Assembly: GCF_018614655.1 (NCBI RefSeq)
Contig: NZ_JAGGOG010000019.1
Location: 181,021 to 245,020, forward strand
Length of the DNA stretch: 64,000 bases
DNA from: Pseudomonas fluorescens
GTDB taxonomy: Bacteria > Pseudomonadota > Gammaproteobacteria > Pseudomonadales > Pseudomonadaceae
Direction of reading: 5' to 3'
The notes beneath the pieces are model-generated. The model did not search any database. It was not told where the DNA came from and saw only the letters and a list, made by a program, of their open reading frames with translations. Every line of letters starts with the position of its first letter. Within the stretch, counting starts at the first letter, position 1. Of this stretch, positions 42,609 to 50,917 are shown piece after piece. A program made the translations under genes and the position numbers.

Positions 42609-43151
42609 TCATTCTTCGCTGCTATGCACCACCACCAACAACTGCGCCTGCACCTCCCCCACCGATCTGATCCGGTGGGGCTTTTGCGCATTGAAGTGCA
42701 GCGCATCGCCCCGCTCCAGAATCACCCGCTCGCTCATGAAGTCCACTTCCACCCGGCCTTCATGGACGAACAGAAACTCCTCCCCCAAGTGCTCCTTGAA
42801 GGTCTTGTCGGTGAACTCCGCCGGCGGATAGATGATGAACGGTAATAGGCTGCGTTCGCTGACCTGATGGGCCAACACGGCATAACCCGGTGACGCATCC
42901 GTGCCCGACAACGCCTGACGTTCGTGGCTGCGCACCAGGCTGTAGCTGTCGAGGCTGACGCTGTCTTCGCTGAACAACTCTTCGACTTTCACGTTCAGCG
43001 CCTTGGCCAGTTTCAGCGCAGCGGCAATCGACGGCGTATTGAGACCGCGTTCGACTTTCGACAGGTAGCTCTTGGTCATACCGGACTTTTCGGCCAGAGA
43101 CTCCAAGGTCACACCCAGTTTTTTTCTCAGTATTTTCAAACGGATAGACAT
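42609..43151 (-). CDS. XRE-family regulator with a cupin sensor domain
   Basis: A 180-residue protein. Residues 1-62 are a Cro-type HTH (LRKKLGVTLESLAEKSGMTK SYLSKVERGLNTPSIAAALK). Residues 105-178 are a cupin barrel (EHLGEEFLFVHEGRVEVDFM ... LERGDALHFNAQKPHRIRSV) that would bind a small acid or metal. It is divergent from the aldolase/DapA-like pair and very likely controls it through the repeat at 43197. Confidence 0.88.
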   Translation of the reverse strand: MSIRLKILRKKLGVTLESLAEKSGMTKSYLSKVERGLNTPSIAAALKLAKALNVKVEELFSEDSVSLDSYSLVRSHERQALSGTDASPGYAVLAHQVSERSLLPFIIYPPAEFTDKTFKEHLGEEFLFVHEGRVEVDFMSERVILERGDALHFNAQKPHRIRSVGEVQAQLLVVVHSSEE

Positions 43152-43196
43152 GTGCAGCGGTTAATCCATGAAAGAAGCGATGATGAGTGCTTGCCA

Positions 43197-43232
43197 ATGA
43201 CACCTTGTGTCATATAGTCTTTTAAGTGTCAT
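43197..43232. promoter_or_regulatory. Operator between the XRE-cupin gene and the aldolase gene
   Basis: ATGACAC and GTGTCAT form a perfect 7-bp inverted repeat with a CTT spacer (43197-43213). GTGTCAT recurs at 43226-43232, 19 bases on. The site lies between the divergent genes and fits a dimeric XRE repressor. Confidence 0.6.
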
Positions 43233-43311
43233 TTGCATTCACCCAACAACCTTGCGAGCAGTGGGGGACCAGCAAATCCGACGTCCATTGAACCACCCAA
43301 AGGACACCAAC

Positions 43312-44094
43312 ATGGCCAAGACATTAGCACTCCCCAAAGACCAACTGGTCAAGCAAGCGCTGAGCCAGATGCAAAACACCCTGGCGGATAATACGTGGAC
43401 CGACCGGCAAAAGCTGGCGCTGACCTGCCGTATTCTGTTCGAGAACGGCCACGACTCCGGCCTCGCCGGGCAGATCACCGCCCGCGGCCCGCAACCTGGC
43501 ACCTACTACACCCAACAGTTGGGCCTGGGTTTTGATGAAATCACCGCCAGCAATCTGCTGTTGGTCAACGAAGACCTGGAAGTCCTCGAAGGCCATGGCA
43601 TGCCCAACCCGGCCAACCGTTTTCACAGCTGGGTCTACCGTGGCCGGCCGGATGTGAACTGCATCATTCACACCCACCCGACCCACATCGCCGCGCTGTC
43701 GATGCTCGAAGTGCCGCTGCAGGTGTCCCACATGGACCTCTGCCCGCTGTATGAAGATTGTGCCTTCCTGGAAGCCTGGCCCGGCGTGCCGGTAGGCAAT
43801 GAAGAAGGCGAAATCATCACCACCGCCCTGGGGGACAAGCGTGCGATTCTGCTTTCCCACCACGGCCAATTGTCCACCGGGACCACCATCGAAGAAGCCT
43901 GCGTGATCGCGCAGTTGATCGAGCGTGCGGCAAAGCTGCAGTTGCTGGCGATGGCAGCAGGCACCGTCAAGCCGATCCTGCCGGCACTGGGGCGTGAGGC
44001 CCATGACTGGATTTCCAAGCCCAAGCGCCACGGCGCCGCGTTCAACTACTACGCTCGGCAGAACCTGCGCCAACACGCCGATTGCCTGAACTGA
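43312..44094 (+). CDS. Class II aldolase/adducin-family protein
   Basis: A 260-residue protein from ATG 43312; the frame from GTG 43207 would start inside the operator. Zinc-binding histidines are H120 and H122 (IIHTHPTH) and H183 or H184 (LLSHHGQLS), as in fuculose-phosphate aldolase and related decarboxylases. It could split or decarboxylate a hydroxy acid or sugar acid. The next gene, a DapA-like lyase, follows after 25 bases, so the two probably act in one pathway. The substrate is unknown. Confidence 0.85.
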   Translation: MAKTLALPKDQLVKQALSQMQNTLADNTWTDRQKLALTCRILFENGHDSGLAGQITARGPQPGTYYTQQLGLGFDEITASNLLLVNEDLEVLEGHGMPNPANRFHSWVYRGRPDVNCIIHTHPTHIAALSMLEVPLQVSHMDLCPLYEDCAFLEAWPGVPVGNEEGEIITTALGDKRAILLSHHGQLSTGTTIEEACVIAQLIERAAKLQLLAMAAGTVKPILPALGREAHDWISKPKRHGAAFNYYARQNLRQHADCLN

Positions 44095-44119
44095 AACCCT
44101 TTTCGACCGGAGACTTTCC

Positions 44120-45007
44120 ATGTCCAGCCCTTCTATCCACGGCATTATCGGCTACACCATCACCCCATTCACCGCCGACGGTGAACGCCTTGACCTCGAC
44201 GCCCTGGGCCGCTCCATCGACCGTTTGATCGACGGCGGCGTACACGCCATCGCCCCACTGGGCAGCACCGGTGAAGGCGCCTACCTGAGCGATGCGGAGT
44301 GGGACGAAGTCAGCGCCTACAGCCTGCAAAAAGTCGCCAGGCGCGTACCAACCATCGTCAGCGTTTCCGACCTGACCACCGCCAAAGCCGTACGCCGTGC
44401 GCGCTTCGCCGAAGCCCACGGTGCCGATGTAGTGATGGTCCTGCCGACGTCTTACTGGAAACTCAGCGAGGCGCAAATCCTTGCCCACTATGCCGCCATC
44501 GGCGACAGCGTCGGCGTGCCGATCATGCTCTACAACAACCCGGCCACCAGCGGCACCGACATGTCGGTGGACTTGATCCTGCGGATTCTCAAGCAGGTCG
44601 ACAACGTGACCATGGTCAAGGAGAGCACTGGCGATATTCAGCGTATGCACCAATTGCACCAGCTGAGCGACGGCCAGGTGCCGTTCTACAACGGCTGCAA
44701 TCCGCTGGCCCTGGAAGCATTTGCGGCCGGTGCCAAAGGATGGTGCACGGCGGCGGCGAACCTGATTCCACAGCTCAACCTGGACCTGTACCAGGCGGTG
44801 TTGGCCAACGACCTGACGAAGGCACGGGAGCTGTTTTATCGCCAGTTGCCGTTTCTGGACTTCATCCTCAAGGGCGGTTTGCCGGCAACGATCAAGGCCG
44901 GGTTGCGGCTGACGGGCCTGGAAGTGGGTGATCCGCGGTTGCCGGTGTTCCCATTGGCCGAGGCAGGCCGTACTCAACTGAGCGAGCTCTTGGCCAAGTT
45001 GCGTTAA
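44120..45007 (+). CDS. DapA/N-acetylneuraminate-lyase-family protein
   Basis: A 295-residue TIM-barrel enzyme with Schiff-base K167 (VTMVKESTGD), Y138 (IMLYNNPAT) and the GSTGEGAYL loop (48-56). True DapA is usually elsewhere in the chromosome and about this length, but the place beside an aldolase-type gene points to catabolism of a keto acid. It is clearly different from LhpC at 25189. A terminator follows. Confidence 0.87.
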   Translation: MSSPSIHGIIGYTITPFTADGERLDLDALGRSIDRLIDGGVHAIAPLGSTGEGAYLSDAEWDEVSAYSLQKVARRVPTIVSVSDLTTAKAVRRARFAEAHGADVVMVLPTSYWKLSEAQILAHYAAIGDSVGVPIMLYNNPATSGTDMSVDLILRILKQVDNVTMVKESTGDIQRMHQLHQLSDGQVPFYNGCNPLALEAFAAGAKGWCTAAANLIPQLNLDLYQAVLANDLTKARELFYRQLPFLDFILKGGLPATIKAGLRLTGLEVGDPRLPVFPLAEAGRTQLSELLAKLR

Positions 45008-45026
45008 GCCATAACGATTGCGCCAC

Positions 45027-45060
45027 AAAAAAGCCCCGGCGCTCGCGCGTCGGGGCTTTC
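45027..45060. terminator. Rho-independent terminator
   Basis: AAAGCCCCG pairs with CGGGGCTTT (45030-45038 with 45051-45059), with GC-rich inner bases and A/T runs outside. It lies between the convergent ends of the DapA-like and YegP-like genes and may serve both. Confidence 0.85.
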
Positions 45061-45077
45061 GTATTGGCAAGGAACCG

Positions 45078-45410
45078 TCAGGTCTTGTCTTTGATGGTCG
45101 CGGTGGGTCCGTTGGTCTTGACGCTTTCGATACCCTTGTCCCGCGCTGCTTCTGAGGAGTACTGCTCGCTGTTACCGATCACTTGATGGTTGGCGGCCTT
45201 GAGGTTGAAGTACGGCTGGCCGCTCTTGGCGACTTTTTTCTCATAGCGGTCAATGAGCGGGCTGTTGGTCTGTACCGAGGCGATGCCGTTTTCAGCGGCG
45301 CTGCGGGTGGTGTAAAGCTCGCTGGTCAAAATGGTTTCCGCATTGCCTGCCTTGAGGACAAAACGGAACTGCCCATTGCTGCTTTTTGCTAACTCATACC
45401 ATCCAGCCAT
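45078..45410 (-). CDS. YegP-like protein with two DUF1508 repeats
   Basis: A 110-residue protein built of two copies of the DUF1508 unit: residues 1-52 (FRFVLKAGNAETILTSELYT ... GIASVQTNS) and 53-105 (PYFNLKAANHQVIGNSEQYS ... GIESVKTNG). Each copy forms three strands and a helix. The family is cytosolic and common; its role is not established. Confidence 0.88.
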   Translation of the reverse strand: MAGWYELAKSSNGQFRFVLKAGNAETILTSELYTTRSAAENGIASVQTNSPLIDRYEKKVAKSGQPYFNLKAANHQVIGNSEQYSSEAARDKGIESVKTNGPTATIKDKT

Positions 45411-45518
45411 GATTTGCTCCCTTTAAATACGAATATGGTCAACGACCTGTAGGATTAAAGGCCACGCTCAGCTTTTTGCCAGCCCAGACCCGTCATCGGT
45501 ATTTGCCTAGAGACAAAT

Positions 45519-45540
45519 AGCAATAATTCTCGATATCATT
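45519..45540. promoter_or_regulatory. Probable Fur box upstream of the sigma factor gene
   Basis: AGCAATAATTCTCGATATCA followed by TT resembles the Pseudomonas Fur site (GATAATnATT-like hexamers). It lies 40 bases before the sigma gene at 45581, where Fur would shut the system down under iron sufficiency. Confidence 0.5.
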
Positions 45541-45580
45541 CGCGACTTTTCTATAGCGCGCTTCGTCAAGAAGGATATCC

Positions 45581-46120
45581 ATGTCTCGTCCCAAGCCCGA
45601 CCCGGTGTCGGCCGATGCCTTTCGCGGGTTCTATGCAGACATTCTGCATTTCCTGCGCAAACGCACGGACAACGCCTGCGACGCGGCGGACATGACCCAG
45701 GATGTCTTCACCCAATGGCTGGATTATCGCGACCGGGCCAAGGTCGAACAGCCACGGGCATTTCTGTTCCAGATGGCGCGCAATCTGCTGCGTGATCACT
45801 GGCGCAAACAGAAGGTGCGCCACACCGTCCATCACGAACAGGCCGACCGGGATGCCGAGCCTGTCACCGACGAGCACAACGACCCCATGGCCGCCGCCCA
45901 ACGCTTGCAACGCCTGGAACAGTTGAAAGAAGTCCTCGCCGAACTCTCGCCCCGCCGGCGAGAAGCCCTTATGCTTCACCGCTTCGAAGGCTTGAGCCAG
46001 GCGCAGATCGCCGAGCGCATGGGGGTTTCGATCAGCATGGTGGAAAAGCACATTGCCTTTGCCCTGCTGCACTGCAAGCAGCGACTTCAACACGTACCCG
46101 GCAAGGAGCAGCCAGAATGA
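45581..46120 (+). CDS. FecI/HasI-type ECF sigma factor
   Basis: A 179-residue sigma factor with region 2 (FYADILHFLRKRTDNACDAA DMTQDVFTQWL) and region 4 (LSPRRREALMLHRFEGLSQA QIAERMGVSISMVEKHIAFA). It would turn on the receptor gene downstream when released from or activated by the FecR-like partner. It overlaps that partner gene by 4 bases. Its context with a heme-type receptor suggests the HasI subgroup. Confidence 0.88.
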   Translation: MSRPKPDPVSADAFRGFYADILHFLRKRTDNACDAADMTQDVFTQWLDYRDRAKVEQPRAFLFQMARNLLRDHWRKQKVRHTVHHEQADRDAEPVTDEHNDPMAAAQRLQRLEQLKEVLAELSPRRREALMLHRFEGLSQAQIAERMGVSISMVEKHIAFALLHCKQRLQHVPGKEQPE

Positions 46121-47085
46121 CCCGCTTGAGCGACATCGACCGCTGTGAAATCGAAGCGCACGACTCTATCGATGCCCAGGCCGCCAGCTGGTTTGCACGT
46201 AACCGCAACAACAGCAGTCGCGCCAGCCGCAAGGCGTTTGCCGCCTGGCAAGCCGTGCCGGCCCATGCCCGCGCCTATGCCGAATTCGAACAGCTGTGGG
46301 CTGACCTCGCCCAGTTGCAGCAACTGAATAAACCGGTGGCACTGTCCACCCGCAAGCCCGCTGTCTGGCGCCCGGCACTGGCGGTAGCAGCCGCATTGGT
46401 CTGTGCTCTGTTGGCCAGCAATATCGGCGCACCACGGACGCTGTTCCACACCCAGGTCGCGGCCCATCACAAAGGCATGCGCACCCTGCACCTGCCCGAT
46501 GGCAGCACCTTGTACGTCAATGCCAACACGCGTCTACAGGTGGACTTCAATGCCCATCAACGCATCGTTCACCTTGAGCAGGGCCAGTTGTATATCGATG
46601 TGGCTGCCGACAAGGAGCGACCGCTGTTCGTACAGGCCGGCGAGGCCAATGTGCGGGTGGTGGGCACCGGTTTCGATGTGCGGCGCAGCCAGCAGCAACT
46701 GGTGGTCAGCGTCGCCCACGGTCAGGTCGCCTTCGACCCGAACCCCAAGGCTCGCACCACCCTGCTCGGCGCACAACAAAGAGCCGTCTGGAGCTACGCA
46801 AAGGGCACCTTGCAACAACAAACGCTCAATGCCGGCGAGGTGGCCGACTGGCGCAGCGGGCATCTGTCGTTTCGCAATCGCGAGTTGGCCAGCCTGATCG
46901 ATGAACTGGGCCTGTATCGACCTACTGCCAACTTGCAAGTGGACAACGCCGTGGCGCAGTTGCGGGTCTCGGGCAATCTGGACGTGAACGATCCAGATGC
47001 CCTGCTCAACGCACTGCCAGCTCTGCTACCGGTGAAAACCGTGGCCCTGGCCAACGGAAACATCAGGATTGAAGCCCGTAAATAG
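46117..47085 (+). CDS. FecR/HasS-type anti-sigma factor
   Basis: A 322-residue protein: a cytosolic sigma-binding part (residues 1-85, with AASWFARNRNNSSRASRKAF AAWQ), one membrane helix near 87-103 (PALAVAAALVCALLASNIG) and a periplasmic FecR domain (LPDGSTLYVNANTRLQVDF ... VRVVGTGFDVRRS) that touches the N-terminal domain of the receptor. It passes the ligand signal from the outer membrane to the sigma factor. Confidence 0.88.
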   Translation: MTRLSDIDRCEIEAHDSIDAQAASWFARNRNNSSRASRKAFAAWQAVPAHARAYAEFEQLWADLAQLQQLNKPVALSTRKPAVWRPALAVAAALVCALLASNIGAPRTLFHTQVAAHHKGMRTLHLPDGSTLYVNANTRLQVDFNAHQRIVHLEQGQLYIDVAADKERPLFVQAGEANVRVVGTGFDVRRSQQQLVVSVAHGQVAFDPNPKARTTLLGAQQRAVWSYAKGTLQQQTLNAGEVADWRSGHLSFRNRELASLIDELGLYRPTANLQVDNAVAQLRVSGNLDVNDPDALLNALPALLPVKTVALANGNIRIEARK

Positions 47086-47102
47086 TGTCGAAAATCTTCA
47101 TT

Positions 47103-47123
47103 TGAGAATATTTTTCATTCGCA
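47103..47123. promoter_or_regulatory. Probable Fur box / ECF promoter region before the receptor gene
   Basis: TGAGAATATTTTTCATTCGC resembles the TGAGAATnATTCTCATT Fur site. It sits between the FecR-like gene and the receptor gene, about 90 bases before ATG 47214, where ECF-dependent receptor promoters are usual. Confidence 0.5.
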
Positions 47124-47213
47124 TGTGTGGATTTATTATCCTGCCACGTCTTCCTCCCGTCTGCGTTTGATACGCATGCCTTTCTGGCACTTTTTGCCGC
47201 TTTGGGGGATTTC

Positions 47214-49775
47214 ATGTTTCGCGCGCCTTATCACGTCCAGCACCTGATTCTTCGACCGACGCTCATTGCCTCCTGCCTGGCTTTCAGCCTGCATGCCCAG
47301 GCCGAGTCGTTCACCCTGCAACTGCCCGCCCAACCCCTGGCCACGTCCCTGAGTCAGGTGGCGCAGCAGGCGAAAATCCAGTTGCTGTTCGATGAAGCCC
47401 TGCTGAAAAACGTCCAGGCGCCCGCCCTCAAAGGCGAGTTCACTCCGGAAGTGGCAATCCGTACGTTGCTGAAAAACGGTGAATTGACCCTGATCAAAGT
47501 CGGCAGTACCTACGTTGTGCGCCCCGATGAGGGCAAGACCACCCACAGCGGTGCCCTGCAACTGGATGCCTTGAGCGTGATCGGCACCGGCAACGAGGTC
47601 GACTCCAGTACCGTCGGCCGCTCCACCCTGAGCCAGGCCGATATCGACCGCTACCAGTCCAATAACATCCCCAGTCTGTTGCAGACCTTGCCCGGGGTCA
47701 GCATGGGCGGTTCGCTCAAGCCCGGCGGCCAGACCATCAACATTCGCGGCCTGGGGGATGCCGAAGATGTGCCGCTGACGGTCGACGGTGCCACCAAAAG
47801 CGGCTTCGAGCGCTATCAGCAAGGCACGGTGTTTATCGAGCCCGAGCTGATCAAGAGCATCGAGGTGGAAAAGGGCCCGAACTCGGTCTTTACCGGTAAC
47901 GGTGGCTTTGGCGGCACGGTCAACATGACCACCAAGGACGCCCCGGACCTGCTCAAGGACGGGCGCAACAGCGGTGCGATGCTCAAATATGGCTACTCCA
48001 GCAACGACCATGAACAGGTCTACAGCGGTGCCGTCTATGGCCGTACCGATGACGGCCGTTTCGACGCCCTGGCCTACCTGACCCAACGCGACGGCGGCGA
48101 CATGAAGTTGGCCGGTACGTTGCCCGATCCTGACAATCGCTACCCGATCAATCCCCGGCGCCTGCCCAACAGCGCCCAGGATGTAGATGGCAAGCTGTTC
48201 AAACTGAATATGCACCTCAACGACGAGCATAGCGTCGGCGTGTCCTATTCCCGCTCCCACAGCCAACGTTGGGCGCCCTTCTCGGCCACCAGTTATCCCT
48301 CGCCGCCAAGCCAGGCCAATATCGACAGGTATGGTTATGAGGGCGCGTTGAAACGCTTTCTGGCCAATCGCGACACCGTCGACACCACCTGGTCGACCAA
48401 GTACCAATACCAGCCAATGGACAATCCATTGGTGGACTTGACCGTCAAATACTCCCAGTCCAATACCGAGCAGACCGACGAGCGTGACGCCACGGCATTC
48501 TTCCAGATGGCCACCGGCGGTCGGAAGATGGACACCTCCTACGACGACAAGAATCTCGACGTACGCAACATCAGCCTGTTCACCACCGGGCCACTGGAAC
48601 ACGCCGTGACCACCGGCATGCAGATTCGCCGACACACCCGTGAAACCGAGATGTGGATGCCCGGCAGCAGCTACAACACGCCCAAATACAACTACGGGCG
48701 CTTCCAGCCGGCGTTCATGCCCCAGGGCAAGGTCGACACCAACAGCTTCTTTGTCCAGGATGCGGTGACTCTGGGCGATGTGACGATCACGCCCTCCCTG
48801 CGCTATGACCATGTGCGCAACCGAGGCGAAGGCAACGACGCGCCGTACTACAACAACCCGGATCCGAGCGTCGGCCACGACTACAGCGACCGCACCTACA
48901 CCGGCTGGTCGCCGCGTCTGGCAGCGTACTGGACCGTCACGCCGAACGTGGCGATGTTTGCCAACTGGAGCAAGACCTGGCGCGCCCCGGTCATCGACGA
49001 GCAATACGAAGTCCAGGGCCTGGGCAACCGCACTGCCACCAGTGTCAACCTGAACCCGGAGCGTATTACCTCCATCACCTTGGGCAACATCACCCACTTC
49101 GCCAACGTGATTGCCAGCGGCGACAACCTGCAACTGCGTACCACGTTGTTCCACAACAAGATCGAAGACGAGATTTTCAAAGCCACCGGCGTTGGCTGTG
49201 AAAACCAGGCACTCAATGGCGGCAGTATTTCAAGCGCGTGCCAAGGCATGGGCCCGATGCCCAACTACCGCAATATTGGCGGCCTGACCATCAAGGGCTT
49301 CGAAGTCGAGGGCTACTACGATTCGACCTACCTGTTCGGGTCCCTGTCCTACTCTTACGCCACCGGTAAACACGAAGGTGCCTACACCAACCCATGGGGA
49401 CCGGATGTCTGGGCACGCGATATTCCGCCGGCCAAATGGGTGGTGGTGCTGGGTACCAAGATCCCAAGCTGGGATGCACAGGTAGGCTGGCAAGGGCAGT
49501 TCATCCGCCAGACCGATCGCCTGCCCAGCGACAAGTACTCCAGCGGCCCGGGCAGCAGCATCGGCGATACCTTCTACGATCAGTACGATAACCGTGCCTA
49601 TAACACCCAGGGACTGTTCGCCAATTGGAAACCACAGCAGGCTTACCTGAAAGGCACAGAGGTCAACTTCACCGTGGACAATCTGTTCAACAATAATTAC
49701 CGGCCGGCGTTGAGTGGTGATATGGCTTACACCGAGGGGCGCAATGCCAAGGTCAGCGTGACGCGGTTCTTCTGA
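47214..49775 (+). CDS. TonB-dependent heme receptor of the HasR type
   Basis: An 853-residue outer-membrane receptor from ATG 47214 (GGGGGAT upstream). The signal peptide ends near HAQA (about residue 29). An STN signalling domain follows (FTLQLPAQPLATSLSQVAQQ ... VGSTYVVRP), then the plug (IPSLLQTLPGVSMGGSLKPG, RYQQGTVFIEPELIKSIEVE) and a 22-strand barrel ending in Phe. PGGQTINIRGLGDAEDVPL and the VFIEPEL block match HasR and related hemoprotein receptors; TWRAPV is the FRAP-like loop. It would import heme or a hemophore-bound ligand and signal through the FecR-like protein. Confidence 0.87.
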   Translation: MFRAPYHVQHLILRPTLIASCLAFSLHAQAESFTLQLPAQPLATSLSQVAQQAKIQLLFDEALLKNVQAPALKGEFTPEVAIRTLLKNGELTLIKVGSTYVVRPDEGKTTHSGALQLDALSVIGTGNEVDSSTVGRSTLSQADIDRYQSNNIPSLLQTLPGVSMGGSLKPGGQTINIRGLGDAEDVPLTVDGATKSGFERYQQGTVFIEPELIKSIEVEKGPNSVFTGNGGFGGTVNMTTKDAPDLLKDGRNSGAMLKYGYSSNDHEQVYSGAVYGRTDDGRFDALAYLTQRDGGDMKLAGTLPDPDNRYPINPRRLPNSAQDVDGKLFKLNMHLNDEHSVGVSYSRSHSQRWAPFSATSYPSPPSQANIDRYGYEGALKRFLANRDTVDTTWSTKYQYQPMDNPLVDLTVKYSQSNTEQTDERDATAFFQMATGGRKMDTSYDDKNLDVRNISLFTTGPLEHAVTTGMQIRRHTRETEMWMPGSSYNTPKYNYGRFQPAFMPQGKVDTNSFFVQDAVTLGDVTITPSLRYDHVRNRGEGNDAPYYNNPDPSVGHDYSDRTYTGWSPRLAAYWTVTPNVAMFANWSKTWRAPVIDEQYEVQGLGNRTATSVNLNPERITSITLGNITHFANVIASGDNLQLRTTLFHNKIEDEIFKATGVGCENQALNGGSISSACQGMGPMPNYRNIGGLTIKGFEVEGYYDSTYLFGSLSYSYATGKHEGAYTNPWGPDVWARDIPPAKWVVVLGTKIPSWDAQVGWQGQFIRQTDRLPSDKYSSGPGSSIGDTFYDQYDNRAYNTQGLFANWKPQQAYLKGTEVNFTVDNLFNNNYRPALSGDMAYTEGRNAKVSVTRFF

Positions 49776-49801
49776 GTCCTCAGGTTGAACTGCGATCAGA
49801 A

Positions 49802-49885
49802 TGTGGGAGCGGGCTTGCTCGCGAAAGCGGTGGGTCCGTTAAAAATTTGGAGACTGACCCTCCGCATTCGCGAGCAAGCCCCACA
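49802..49885. repeat. REPIN-like palindrome with a damaged right arm
   Basis: The left arm TGTGGGAGCGGGCTTGCTCG matches the element at 58891. The right arm lacks five bases (CCGCT) near its outer end, so the element is decayed. It follows the receptor gene and may close its transcript. Confidence 0.8.
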
Positions 49886-50014
49886 TTAGTCCGGCGGTGT
49901 TCTACAGAATCCGCAACTGTACGGATAAATCTGTACCCAGCTGTAGGCACTCGCTTTTCGGGCTTTGTGGCTAGATAAAGGCCCACTCCCGGCCCTTCAG
50001 ATTCTGGTCCCCCC

Positions 50015-50917
50015 ATGAGCTCCCGCGAAAACACCGGCATGGCCCTCGGCTTGCTGGGCGTCATCATCTTCAGCCTGACCCTGCCCTTCACCCGTATCGT
50101 GGTGCAGGAAATGCACCCGTTGCTCAATGGTCTGGGCCGAGCACTGTTTGCAGCAGTTCCAGCGGCATTGCTGTTGCTGTGGCGGCGCGAGCGGTGGCCG
50201 ACCTGGCGCCAGGTCCGTGGCCTGACGCTGGTGATCGCCGGGGTGATTCTCGGCTTCCCGGTGCTGTCGGCCTGGGCCATGCAAACCCTGCCGGCGTCCC
50301 ACGGCGCGCTGGTCAACGGTCTGCAACCGCTGTGCGTGGCGTTGTACGCGGCGTGGTTGTCCCACGAGCGGCCGTCAAAAGCCTTCTGGGCCTGCGCGGC
50401 ATTGGGCAGTGCATTGGTGTTGAGTTATGCGCTGATCACCGGAGCCGGCAGTATTCAGGCGGGCGATTTGCTGATGCTCGGGGCGATTGCCGTGGGTGGT
50501 CTGGGGTACGCCGAGGGCGGCCGATTGGCCAAGGAAATGGGCGGTTGGCAGGTAATCTGCTGGGCGCTGGTGTTGTCGACGCCGGTATTGATCGGCCCGG
50601 TGCTGTACCTGGCAATCCAGCATGAAGGACCGATTTCCCCGCGCACGTGGTGGGCGTTCGGTTACGTCTCGCTGTTTTCCCAGTTCTTTGGTTTCTTTGC
50701 CTGGTACGCCGGACTGGCCATGGGCGGCATCGCACGGGTCAGCCAGATTCAGCTGTTGCAGATCTTCTTCACCATCGCCTTTTCAGCGCTGTTCTTCGGC
50801 GAACACATCGAGCCGATTACCTGGCTGTTTGCCTGCGGGGTGATCATCACCGTGGTATTGGGGCGCAAGACGGCGGTGCGGCCAGCGCCCGTGGCGATTG
50901 CTGATCAGGCCAGGTAA
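50015..50917 (+). CDS. EamA/DMT-family transporter
   Basis: A 300-residue inner-membrane protein with ten hydrophobic helices in two EamA repeats (GLLGVIIFSLTLPFTRIVVQ; GLAMGGIARVSQIQLLQIFF). The second repeat holds the usual FFGEHIEPITWLFACGVIITVV end. Members export metabolites or amino acids. The 3' end overlaps the convergent methyltransferase gene by 13 bases. Confidence 0.87.
   Translation: MSSRENTGMALGLLGVIIFSLTLPFTRIVVQEMHPLLNGLGRALFAAVPAALLLLWRRERWPTWRQVRGLTLVIAGVILGFPVLSAWAMQTLPASHGALVNGLQPLCVALYAAWLSHERPSKAFWACAALGSALVLSYALITGAGSIQAGDLLMLGAIAVGGLGYAEGGRLAKEMGGWQVICWALVLSTPVLIGPVLYLAIQHEGPISPRTWWAFGYVSLFSQFFGFFAWYAGLAMGGIARVSQIQLLQIFFTIAFSALFFGEHIEPITWLFACGVIITVVLGRKTAVRPAPVAIADQAR

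Noticed and set aside
43207..43311. Upstream GTG start for the class II aldolase
   Set aside because: It would put 35 residues across the operator repeat, while ATG 43312 gives the usual family start.
47136..49154. A 672-codon open frame on the minus strand
   Set aside because: It lies antisense within the TonB receptor gene, has no recognisable domain or ribosome site, and long antisense frames are usual opposite high-GC Pseudomonas genes.
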